Program-made: the position numbers and the translations under genes
Shown: positions 34,154 through 41,934 of the stretch, one piece after another
Layout of the letters: every line of letters begins with the position of its first letter
How positions within the stretch are numbered: position 1 is the first letter of the stretch
Notes under the pieces: model-generated
The model's input: the letters and a program-made list of their open reading frames with translations, nothing else
What the model was told of the DNA's origin: nothing
Database searches by the model: none
Source of the DNA: JACCZH01 sp963729445
GTDB lineage: Bacteria > Chloroflexota > Chloroflexia > Thermomicrobiales > CFX8
Direction: 5' to 3'
Assembly (NCBI GenBank): GCA_963729445.1
Contig: CAVSNU010000005.1
Coordinates: forward strand, 1,116,001 to 1,180,000
Length of the DNA stretch: 64,000 bases

Positions 34154-37147
34154 CTACGCCGTCGCCCGCTCCGCGTGCGGGATAACGGCCAGCGCCTCGG
34201 TGATCGTGGCTTCGAGGTCGCTGCCGGCGAGGTCCTGGGAGACGTCGTGGAGCTCGCCGAGCAGGGACTGGGCGGCGCGCACGACGTCGGGGTCGAAGCG
34301 ACTGCCGGCCTGGTCAGCCAGGGCCCGCAGCGCCTCGTCCATCGTCAACGATTCACGATGAGCGCGCTCGGAAGTCATGGCGTCGATAGCGTCAGCCACG
34401 GCGATAATTCTCGCGCCCGGTGGAATCGTTGCCCCTTTGAGACCGGACGGGAAGCCGGAGCCGTCCCAGTGCTCGTGCTGATGGACGACGGCCGGCAACA
34501 CACTCGCTGGTAAGGGGACCTGCGACAGCAACCGGTGCGCGTTGATCGGGATACCGTAGAGCAACTCTCGCTCGGAGTCAGACAGCCCCGCAGGCTTGCG
34601 AAGGAGCGAGTCCGGAAGCGAGAACATGCCGATGTCATGGATGACGGCGGCGATCCTCAGCGCCCCCACCTCCTCCTCCGGCAAGCGCAGCTCGCGCGCC
34701 AGCGCCAGCGCATAGTCCGTCACCCGTTGCGAGTGACCGGCACGCTCCGGCGTGCGCTGATCCATAGCTCGCACCAACAGGGCGAGTGTCTCCTTTGGAG
34801 ACTGGCGCAGCAAGTCAGTGATCCGTCCGTGGGCGGAGGCGAGCTCGGCGAAGGCTTCGTTCGACTGGTAGACCTGGTTGCGTCCGGCTTGTTTGGCGAG
34901 GTACATGGCGTGGCTGGCTGCCAGGAGCAGCTGGTCAATATCGCCCGCGTCGTTCGGATAGGTCGCGGCGCCGACGCTCACCGTCATCTGCTCAACCTGT
35001 TCGGCGGCCATGAAGAGCTGGGTTGCGACGCCGATCCGGAAGTTCTCGGCGATGGCTGGTGCCTTGGCGCGACTGGTCTTTGGCAGGACCACCGCAAACT
35101 GGTCGCTGGTGTAGCGGGCGACGGCCTGTGGAGGCTGCACTCGCGCACCAAGGGTGTCCGCTACCTGACGCAGCATCTCATCAGCGATCAAATGCCCATA
35201 GGTATCGTTGATGCCCTTGAAGCGGTCCACGCCGATGATCAGCAGTGACAGAGGGTCATCGTCTGCCTTCACAAGTTCATTGTCAAGCCGTTTCAGGAAC
35301 GTGGCACGATTTTCAAGATGAGTAACGCTGTCGATGGTCGCCTGTCGTTGGAGCTCGTGGTGCAGATTGCTGCGCTCGACGGACGATGCCAGATGGGTGG
35401 CAAGCGACGTCAGGAAGGTCATGTCTGCGTCGTCAAGCGGCCGGCGCGCTCCAGTGGCGATGTCGATCACCCCGGTGGCCTGCCCCTCGGTGATGATTGG
35501 GACGCAGATTTGACTCCGGACGGACTGACCCACAATCGAAAACGGTCCATGGCTACCGCCGAGAAGGACCGGCTCGCCGGTTGCTGCCGCCCGGCCAATG
35601 GCACCCTCGCCGACTGGTATGGTCGTTGCCTCGCCAGCGTCTCGTCCAACGAGGACTAAGGCGGTCTTGTCGGGCTTGAGCATCCAGATCGCGGCGTGAT
35701 CGTAGCCGGCTTGCTCGCGCAGGGTGGTCACGACCGCGTCCATAATGTGATCCAGATCGCGTTCAGCCGCCATCACGGCCGCGGCAGTGCGTAGCGTGTC
35801 AAACTCCCGGCGGGCCCGCTCTCGTTGAGTGACGTCACGCAGCACGCCTTGGACAAATACCTCATCGCTCGCCAGGCTGGCCCTTGACGGCTGCAGGAAG
35901 AGCTCGGCTTGAATGACGCGCTGGTCCGGTCGGAGGATGTTCACGAGAGCCGGACCGTTGAGCTCCCAGGCGCTTGCCGGATCGCCGGATTCACTTCCAA
36001 GCGCGTGAAACTGGTGCGTGAGTCGCTGACCTGCAGCACCGGTTGTACCCTCATCAAGCAGGTCAAAGATACTGAGCGTCTCCAGGTTTCCCCGGCTACG
36101 CCCGCTCAGATTCTCCAGCGCCGGATTCACCATCAGGAAGTTGCCGTCGAGGTCGTTGACGAACACACCATCCGGCATTCGCTCGATGAGTGACCGTAAT
36201 GTCTGGAGTTGTTCTTCAGACTGGAAGCGGTCAAGGGCGAGCGAGGCAGAGGCGGCAATCGCCTCCAACAGCTCAACGTCGTGCTCGGCGGGTGGTGTTT
36301 GTTCGCGTGTGTAGAGAGCCAGGGCGCCCAGCACACGGGATGGAGTCATGAGCGCAAGAGTTAACGACGCAGCGAACCCCTCGCCGCGAGCGATGTCCGT
36401 GAAGATCCTCGGCGCGTCCGTCAGCGCATTCACGAAGAGCGGGCGGCGCGCGATCTCCAGCCACCGTTCAGGCGAGAGATGCGCAAACAGCGCCGTGCCG
36501 CGCTGGGTATATTCGTCTGAGAGGCCAAACGTGCCGGCGCTGGTGAGGAGCTGTCCATCGCGGTTGCTCAGCCAGATCGCTCCGGCGGCGTTCGGCAGCA
36601 CTCCTGTAGCTGCCCTGAGCACGTGCGCTGCCTGCTCTTCCAGGGATGCGCTGGTGGCCAGCTTTGTTGCCAGATCGCGCAACAATTCGGCTCGTGACCG
36701 GACGACCTGTAGCTGCTCCGCGGCGCGATGATTGCGGGTCGCGCCTGCGACCAGCAGGGCAATGTCGGCAGGATCAAAGGGTGCCCGCAACATGCCGTCG
36801 AACCCGTTGGACATCAGCTGGCGCAGCGAGACCATCTCCATGCGCGGTAGCGCGACGATCCAGGCGTTCTCCCCACCTGCCACCGATCGTAGCCGCGAGC
36901 AGATTTCCGACCCACTGAGTCCTACGGATTGTTGCGGCGCGAAGATGAGCGGGTAGCTTGATTCCTCAAGCGTCGCCACGGCATCGTCGAGATGCTCAAC
37001 CGCGACCGAGCCTGCGCCTTCGGCCGCAATCGCGTCCGCCAGGGCGTTGCGCATGATGATGTCGTCGGAGATGATCAAGCTGGTCATCGACCGGCGCGTC
37101 GTTGGCTCGGGTTGGATGTTGTAGGCTGGGTAGTTCCATGCCGACAC
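34154..37147 (-). CDS. GAF-PAS-GAF-GGDEF-HD-GYP signalling protein
   Basis: A 997-residue cytoplasmic sensor. The order is receiver-like domain (about 20-140, lacking an obvious phospho-Asp pattern), GAF (150-305), PAS (315-440), GAF (455-600), GGDEF (605-770) and HD-GYP (790-985). The GGDEF active-site loop reads TSDQF near residue 679, so diguanylate cyclase activity is doubtful. The HD-GYP domain keeps the HD pair (VIHDIGM near 833) and has DGSGFP near 890 in place of DGxGYP. It probably hydrolyses cyclic-di-GMP under control of GAF/PAS inputs. I choose GTG 37147 (AAGGGGG upstream) over the TTG at 37189. Confidence 0.88.
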   Translation of the reverse strand: MSAWNYPAYNIQPEPTTRRSMTSLIISDDIIMRNALADAIAAEGAGSVAVEHLDDAVATLEESSYPLIFAPQQSVGLSGSEICSRLRSVAGGENAWIVALPRMEMVSLRQLMSNGFDGMLRAPFDPADIALLVAGATRNHRAAEQLQVVRSRAELLRDLATKLATSASLEEQAAHVLRAATGVLPNAAGAIWLSNRDGQLLTSAGTFGLSDEYTQRGTALFAHLSPERWLEIARRPLFVNALTDAPRIFTDIARGEGFAASLTLALMTPSRVLGALALYTREQTPPAEHDVELLEAIAASASLALDRFQSEEQLQTLRSLIERMPDGVFVNDLDGNFLMVNPALENLSGRSRGNLETLSIFDLLDEGTTGAAGQRLTHQFHALGSESGDPASAWELNGPALVNILRPDQRVIQAELFLQPSRASLASDEVFVQGVLRDVTQRERARREFDTLRTAAAVMAAERDLDHIMDAVVTTLREQAGYDHAAIWMLKPDKTALVLVGRDAGEATTIPVGEGAIGRAAATGEPVLLGGSHGPFSIVGQSVRSQICVPIITEGQATGVIDIATGARRPLDDADMTFLTSLATHLASSVERSNLHHELQRQATIDSVTHLENRATFLKRLDNELVKADDDPLSLLIIGVDRFKGINDTYGHLIADEMLRQVADTLGARVQPPQAVARYTSDQFAVVLPKTSRAKAPAIAENFRIGVATQLFMAAEQVEQMTVSVGAATYPNDAGDIDQLLLAASHAMYLAKQAGRNQVYQSNEAFAELASAHGRITDLLRQSPKETLALLVRAMDQRTPERAGHSQRVTDYALALARELRLPEEEVGALRIAAVIHDIGMFSLPDSLLRKPAGLSDSERELLYGIPINAHRLLSQVPLPASVLPAVVHQHEHWDGSGFPSGLKGATIPPGARIIAVADAIDAMTSERAHRESLTMDEALRALADQAGSRFDPDVVRAAQSLLGELHDVSQDLAGSDLEATITEALAVIPHAERATA

Positions 37148-37336
37148 GGATACTGCCCCCTTCTGTTCGCTCCTGCGCGCCGGATTCAAACTCGCTCGCC
37201 GGAGTCTATGCTATGCGGCACTATCCCCTGGTGACAATGCCCGATGGTCCTGATCAACCCGTGTCATCAAGTGCCGATACTGATGCTATATTGGACCCAG
37301 CTCTCGATGGAATGCAGCCGAAAGGAACCGGGAACG

Positions 37337-38209
37337 ATGCAGGTGTACGAGGGAACGCGACAATACGAAGTCGTCGAAGATTGGCCAACGATGCCAGAAG
37401 GCACGTCCTGGGATCAGGTAGTCGAGATCGTCGTGGATGCTCAGGATCGAGTCTTTATTTTCCACCGGGGCACGCCATCGCCGATGATCTTTAACACCGC
37501 AGGTGAATATCAGGGCACCTGGCTGGAGAGCGACCATTGGCGCGACATCCATGGTGTCTCCATCGGCAGCGACAGTGAGGGTGAGTATTTCATCGTTGTT
37601 GATCGCGATCGCCACCAGGTCAGCCGCGCGACGCTCGACGGCGAGGTGGTCTGGACGATCGGCAACCCGGACACGCCGGGCGCCGAAGGCCAGCCGTTCA
37701 ACCGGCCGACTGACTCCGCCATTGCCCCGAACGGCGATATCTACGTCTCCGACGGCTATGGCAACGCCCACGTCCATCAGTTCACCTCAACTGGCGAGCA
37801 CATCCGTACCTGGGGCGGCAAGGGCGTTGGCCCAGGCAAGTTCAACCTGACGCACGCTGTCCGGGTGATCGATCGACAAGGCGAGCCCACGGTCTACGTC
37901 TGCGACCGTCAGAACCACCGCATCCAGCTCTTTACGTTGGACGGGGAATACATCACCAAGCTCACGGGCTTCAAGCAGCCGGTTGACCTGGTTGTTGACG
38001 ACGAAGGTGTCCGCTACGTCGGCGAGCTACAACATCGCGTTTCGATCCTGGATGACAAAGACTCGGTGATCACGCGCATCGGTGGGGAGTCAAAGGCTGA
38101 GCCGGGATACTTCGTCGCCCCACACAGCGTCTGGTTCGACTCGGAGGGGTCGTTGTACGTAGGCGAGGTGCTTGAAGGCAAGCGCGTGTCGAAGTTCAAG
38201 AGAGTGTGA
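37337..38209 (+). CDS. NHL-repeat beta-propeller protein
   Basis: A 290-residue protein made of NHL repeats, for example VVDAQDRVFIFHRG, NGDIYVSDGYGNAHVHQFTS, VYVCDRQNHRIQLFTLDGEY and SEGSLYVGEV, spaced about 45-50 residues. The pattern resembles peptidyl-alpha-hydroxyglycine alpha-amidating lyase-type propellers. No signal peptide is visible. The frame extends to 37244, but ATG 37337 follows AAAGGAACCGGGA and starts the domain. Ligand or substrate unknown. Confidence 0.83.
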   Translation: MQVYEGTRQYEVVEDWPTMPEGTSWDQVVEIVVDAQDRVFIFHRGTPSPMIFNTAGEYQGTWLESDHWRDIHGVSIGSDSEGEYFIVVDRDRHQVSRATLDGEVVWTIGNPDTPGAEGQPFNRPTDSAIAPNGDIYVSDGYGNAHVHQFTSTGEHIRTWGGKGVGPGKFNLTHAVRVIDRQGEPTVYVCDRQNHRIQLFTLDGEYITKLTGFKQPVDLVVDDEGVRYVGELQHRVSILDDKDSVITRIGGESKAEPGYFVAPHSVWFDSEGSLYVGEVLEGKRVSKFKRV

Positions 38210-38228
38210 CAAACCGTCGGGCAGAAGG

Positions 38229-38432
38229 TTAAGGACCTGGCTCAGAATCGCGCAGCCTGAGCCAGGTGGTGACGCTACCGAGGATAAGGAACGCCACGGC
38301 GAGGATCCCCAGGAGCAAGTCCTGGAGGTACAGAGACAACCCGAGCATGATCGTGGCCACGACAAACCGGACGACTTGCAGGCCGATCAATCTCCGCTGA
38401 CGCTTCTTCGTTTGCTCGTTGGTATCGTCCAT
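38229..38432 (-). CDS. Small two-span membrane protein, 67 aa
   Basis: Residues 18-36 and 38-57 form two hydrophobic helices after a basic N-terminus (KKRQRR). AAGGGGCG precedes the ATG. No family recognised. It converges on the NHL-repeat gene 19 bases away. Confidence 0.62.
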   Translation of the reverse strand: MDDTNEQTKKRQRRLIGLQVVRFVVATIMLGLSLYLQDLLLGILAVAFLILGSVTTWLRLRDSEPGP

Positions 38433-38972
38433 GTCTTGATCGCCCCTTCATGCTGGCGCCTTCAGGCCGCTTCTTTCGGCGCTGGCGCTCGGCCAGCAGA
38501 GCAACGGTGCAGTTCGTCGGGCTGAAGGGCACGTTACCCAAACAGACGGCCCAGAAGCCTCACGCATCTATTGAACGAAAAGCGTGCCGCGCTATAGGCA
38601 ACGGTGTCTTCAGCGCGTGAGCAAGACCGGGGATTTCTTCCCAGCGTCGGAACATCAGCCAATTGGCGCCCGCCGCTGGGATGGTAACTGACGATGCTCC
38701 TGTCGCGCCAGACCAAAATTGCAATCCGGACTCGTCCGACACACTGAGCGTGATGGCGACATCCAGCGCTACAGCGCGATCGCTTCCTGACCCATCGTAA
38801 ACCACCACGCTTCATGGCCACTCCTGTGAAGATTTCGTTGCGGACGCTGGCCGCTTGCTGATCGGCCCCAATTGACAATCGGTGTATTCTGAGAGCAGTT
38901 CTTGGCGAATTTATCGTTCTCTCATCGACCGACTGAAATGCGTGGCATGGCCTCGCGGCGGGAGGAAGACGA
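38433..38972. other. 540-bp stretch without a secure gene
   Basis: Only one weak candidate gene (38560-38808, minus) is seen. The 3' part upstream of the aquaporin gene contains a TTGACA at 38871-38876 without a well-spaced -10 element. Otherwise I see nothing definite. Confidence 0.45.
38560..38808 (-). CDS. Possible small hypothetical protein, 82 aa
   Basis: The frame from GTG 38808 has a natural-looking composition (VVYDGSGSDRAVALDVAITL, then LQFWSGATG), unlike the arginine-rich shadow frames around it. The upstream sequence in a neighbouring frame (MSIGADQQAASVRNEIFTG) might be its true beginning, in which case the gene is frameshifted. No family recognised. Confidence 0.3.
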   Translation of the reverse strand: MVVYDGSGSDRAVALDVAITLSVSDESGLQFWSGATGASSVTIPAAGANWLMFRRWEEIPGLAHALKTPLPIARHAFRSIDA

Positions 38973-39761
38973 ATGGACGCGCTTCAGAGGCCCTACATCG
39001 CCGAGTTGGTCGGCACGTTCGTGTTAGTTCTGGGCGGGGTTGGCGCAGCCGTCCTGTCCGGAGAGCGCATCGGCGCTCTGGGGGTCGCCTTCGCCTTCGG
39101 ACTGGCGTTGCTGGCGATGGTCTATACCGTCGGACCAATCTCCGGCTGCCATCTCAACCCGGCCGTGACGCTGGGGCTGTTGTTACAGGGCAAGATCGCC
39201 GCGAGGCCGGCTGCGGGATACGCGGTCACCCAGGTGATCGGCGCCGTGCTGGCCGCCGGCCTCGTCTGGGCTATCGCCCAGGATATCCCTGGTGGCTACG
39301 ACCCAGGGACCGCTGGGCTGGGGGCGAATGGCTACGGCGACCACTCGCCGGACGGCTACGGCCTACTCGCCGCGCTCCTTACCGAGACCCTGCTGACGGC
39401 ATTCCTGGTGCTGACGGTGCTCGGGGCAACCGACCGGGCAGCGCCGGTGGGATTCGCCGGCTTGGCAATCGGGCTGGTCCTGACGCTGATCCACCTGGTC
39501 AGCATTCCCGTGACCAACACTTCGGTTAACCCAGCGAGGAGTATCGGTCCCGCCCTCTTCGTAGGGGGATGGGCGCTGGAACAGCTGTGGGTGTTCATCG
39601 TCGCACCTCTGGCCGGTGCAGTCCTGGCGGCGGGCGTGTACCGCGTGCTTCAACCGAGGGAACAGCCTTTGACGGCCGCGGAGGCGGAGCGCGCGCTTCC
39701 GTTCGAACAGGCTGAGCGAGAGCCGCCCGTCGAGCGACAAGACGAGCGTTCGAGAGAATGA
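38973..39761 (+). CDS. aqpZ: Aquaporin, AqpZ-like
   Basis: A 262-residue MIP-family channel with six membrane spans and the two NPA half-helices: SGCHLNPAVTLGL near residue 53 and NTSVNPARSIGPALF near residue 175. A histidine in LIHLVSIPV and the arginine after the second NPA match the narrow water-selective filter of AqpZ rather than a glycerol facilitator. The C-terminal 30 residues are a charged cytoplasmic tail. GGGAGG precedes the ATG. Confidence 0.92.
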   Translation: MDALQRPYIAELVGTFVLVLGGVGAAVLSGERIGALGVAFAFGLALLAMVYTVGPISGCHLNPAVTLGLLLQGKIAARPAAGYAVTQVIGAVLAAGLVWAIAQDIPGGYDPGTAGLGANGYGDHSPDGYGLLAALLTETLLTAFLVLTVLGATDRAAPVGFAGLAIGLVLTLIHLVSIPVTNTSVNPARSIGPALFVGGWALEQLWVFIVAPLAGAVLAAGVYRVLQPREQPLTAAEAERALPFEQAEREPPVERQDERSRE

Positions 39762-40022
39762 AACGCGGCTGCTACACAGGCAATTCAGCTCGTTCCAGCA
39801 GTGTTGGCATACAGGTTTGGATGGCCTTGATTTCCAGCGCTGCGACATTGCGACGTCGATGACCTGGCCCGGTTGTAGCGAAGACACACGGTACAACCGT
39901 TAGAATAGAGGGCTCCGTCCGAACGAAGTCGATGACGATGAGCACCAGGTGCAGGGAACCGCGTTCTTTGGCCTGAAAATCTGGAGCGAGAGCGTGGCCA
40001 GGGCGCGACGAACACCAGGTTC

Positions 40023-40316
40023 CTACCGGAGCTGCTCGACTATCCCCTGCATCTCCTGTTCGTCAAAGGCGGGAAGGGTTTCTGACCTGACGTTGCCTTC
40101 CCTTGCGAGCCGCAGAAGAGCGGTGGTCACGGCCTTCTGGTCAGGCGCCTCCATGATGGCGACGATGTCATATTGTCCCATCGTCCAGAGGATCTGCTGG
40201 AAGCGGACACCGAGCGACTCGAAGGCTGACTGTGCCTTCTGGTAGCGGTTGACGGTATCGTGTGCGGCCTTGACCCCATTGTCTGTCCAGTTGATCAGAG
40301 CGACGTAGTATGGCAT
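40023..40316 (-). CDS. GYD-domain protein
   Basis: A 97-residue protein of the GYD family (ferredoxin-like alpha-beta barrel): YYVALINWTDNGVKAAHDTV at the N-terminus and the motif TMGQYDIVAIMEAPD near residue 47. The frame extends to 40442, but ATG 40316 follows AAGGAG and fits the family. Function of GYD proteins is unknown. Confidence 0.85.
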   Translation of the reverse strand: MPYYVALINWTDNGVKAAHDTVNRYQKAQSAFESLGVRFQQILWTMGQYDIVAIMEAPDQKAVTTALLRLAREGNVRSETLPAFDEQEMQGIVEQLR

Positions 40317-40460
40317 GGACCTGCTCCTTTGCGTGTGCGTCTCGGCCACGCTGCGCTCCTTCCCCCATACTATCGCTTGTACCATGGTCATTGTCGATAG
40401 GGGTGGACGCGCGTTTCTCAGGTCTGTTATTACCCGGCGCACGCGGTGGCCGGCTTAGCG

Positions 40461-41240
40461 CTATTGTCCAGTAATAAATTGTAGGTGGCCCCTTACCGCT
40501 TCTAGGCTTAGGTCCATTGTCCGCAGTACCTCAAGGAGGTCAGGGTCAGTGGTGGTGATGGTAGTGTCATGAAACTCATTGAAGTCCGGATCGTGTGCGA
40601 TTCGGTCATCGAAGATCGCCCAACATATCCATTGGAGATTCAAGCGAGAGGGGTATCGAATGCCTGCGAAGCGGGGCATTCCGTTATTGTCGCACTGCTC
40701 GTAGATGTACCTGGAACAGCGTTGGGTGATCTCCCGGCTGGTACTCAAGAGTGTACTGGCATCAAGATCGGAGAGCTTCAGGTCAACGATGTCTTGAGCG
40801 AAGGCTATCCGCAAATGCTCAATCGAATCCCCGTCTGTAATATCAGCAAATTGCAGAGAGGGGTTGAGTCGCGTCGTGCCAATTCGGCGCTTGAATCGCC
40901 AATCAGCCGGTATGACGCCCCTTCCCGTATCGCCCGGATCAAGTAGCCCTTCAATAGCCTCATCTATGGATTCCTCATCGTCGTCGACATCCTCCATCAA
41001 TGCGATGAGCTTGGGTGATCGTCGCAAACGGGCAAGCGTCTCACCGAAGGTAGCTTGCCGATCTGAAGCGCAGTAGACCACCCGGAACTCTTCTTGAGGA
41101 TCATCGAAGCGATTTGATCCAACGTATCGCCAGGGGGCCGGCTCAAATAGGCCAGTTTCGAGTTTAGCGACGCGATATATTAGACCACTTGGCGCGGCAA
41201 CACTGGTGATCTGAGCGCCCATCGTCTTCGTTCGTACCAA
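40461..41240 (-). CDS. RES-domain toxin (putative NAD+-degrading)
   Basis: A 259-residue protein with the RES pattern: LIYRVAKLETGLF, then GSNRFDDPQEEFRVVYCASDRQATFGETLARLR (residues 41-75), containing the conserved Arg, the RFD/DP turn and the Glu of the active site. RES toxins degrade NAD+ by phosphorolysis or related chemistry and are neutralised by an Xre-like antitoxin encoded upstream. Here the upstream gene, 19 bases away, fits that role. The protein is longer than many RES toxins (150-230 residues). The start is a TTG at 41240 with AGGGG upstream; ATG 41222 is an alternative. The patch is more AT-rich than its surroundings, suggesting transfer. Confidence 0.78.
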   Translation of the reverse strand: MVRTKTMGAQITSVAAPSGLIYRVAKLETGLFEPAPWRYVGSNRFDDPQEEFRVVYCASDRQATFGETLARLRRSPKLIALMEDVDDDEESIDEAIEGLLDPGDTGRGVIPADWRFKRRIGTTRLNPSLQFADITDGDSIEHLRIAFAQDIVDLKLSDLDASTLLSTSREITQRCSRYIYEQCDNNGMPRFAGIRYPSRLNLQWICWAIFDDRIAHDPDFNEFHDTTITTTDPDLLEVLRTMDLSLEAVRGHLQFITGQ

Positions 41241-41259
41241 CCCGGACCCCTACTCGTGC

Positions 41260-41688
41260 TTAGCCTCCTGCGGCGAATGCTCGGGCCGCGTCAATAGCCT
41301 CTTTCAACCGATTCTCACGAATTGCTTCAGCCGGCGACGTGTCCCCAAGCTGGGGATTTAGTCCCATGAACCAGGCCTTGACCACTACTGGTGAATCCGA
41401 CGTTGCCAGTAGAAAGTGAGAGATCTGGTACGCCGTCCGCAACCGGAGCTCTTTCTCGTCGCCACCGCGGAGATCAGGGGTTTCGCCCGCAGCCCAACGG
41501 GCGACCGTCTTGCCGTTTTTCACGCCCGCCATGACAGCGGTCAGCCTCCGAGACAGCAAATCTTGGAGTTCTCTGGTTATCTCACTGAATGGTTCGTTCA
41601 TTGCCGCACGATGGGCTGTGTCCATTGGATTCCCTACGACTGCCGACCGAGCTTCTCTCTGCGCCGCCGTACTCAATACATTCTTCAT
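41260..41688 (-). CDS. Xre/MbcA/ParS-type antitoxin
   Basis: A 142-residue protein. The middle part (about 45-85, SRRLTAVMAGVKNGKTVARWAAGE) looks like a degenerate helix-turn-helix. The C-terminal 45 residues (AWFMGLNPQLGDTSPAEAIREN and the following DAARAFAAG) match the toxin-binding DUF2384 domain. It lies immediately upstream of the RES gene, the usual antitoxin-toxin order. The start is unsure: ATG 41688, GTG 41715 and ATG 41625 are possible. Repeats upstream may be its operator. Confidence 0.75.
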   Translation of the reverse strand: MKNVLSTAAQREARSAVVGNPMDTAHRAAMNEPFSEITRELQDLLSRRLTAVMAGVKNGKTVARWAAGETPDLRGGDEKELRLRTAYQISHFLLATSDSPVVVKAWFMGLNPQLGDTSPAEAIRENRLKEAIDAARAFAAGG

Positions 41689-41734
41689 GCGCACTCGCTC
41701 CACCCTCGTATGCACTACCTGCCCTCACCTGACA

Positions 41735-41759
41735 ACACAACGACTGCCCTCAGTTGTGT
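41735..41759. promoter_or_regulatory. Inverted repeat upstream of the antitoxin gene
   Basis: ACACAAC at 41735-41741 and GTTGTGT at 41753-41759 form 7-bp arms around an 11-base spacer, 47 bases before the chosen antitoxin start. It could be an autoregulatory operator. A TTGACA element lies on the minus strand at 41785-41790. Confidence 0.4.
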
Positions 41760-41804
41760 ACTCATTACCCACTATATACCCTTTTGTCAACCCACTAAAC
41801 AGCC

Positions 41805-41841
41805 TATTAGTGTCGCTTTAGTATGCCTCTTAATGTCTCGC
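41805..41841. repeat. Three imperfect 12-13-bp tandem repeats upstream of the toxin-antitoxin pair
   Basis: TATTAGTGTCGC (41805-41816), TTTAGTATGCCTC (41817-41829) and TTAATGTCTCGC (41830-41841) follow each other directly. They share a TTAGTGTC-like core and lie in the AT-rich region before the operon. They may bind the antitoxin or another regulator. Confidence 0.4.
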
Positions 41842-41934
41842 TAATACCGAACGTCGAACACGAGCCATCTCGACAAACGAGCTGTGGGTGCGCTGCGGTC
41901 ACTAGCGGTACTAGACCCTAACTGCTACCCGGGC

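Noticed and set aside
37148..37189. TTG start at 37189 for the HD-GYP protein
   Set aside because: A GTG at 37147 has a clear AAGGGGG site at proper distance, whereas the TTG has no ribosome site and adds 14 residues with no homology.
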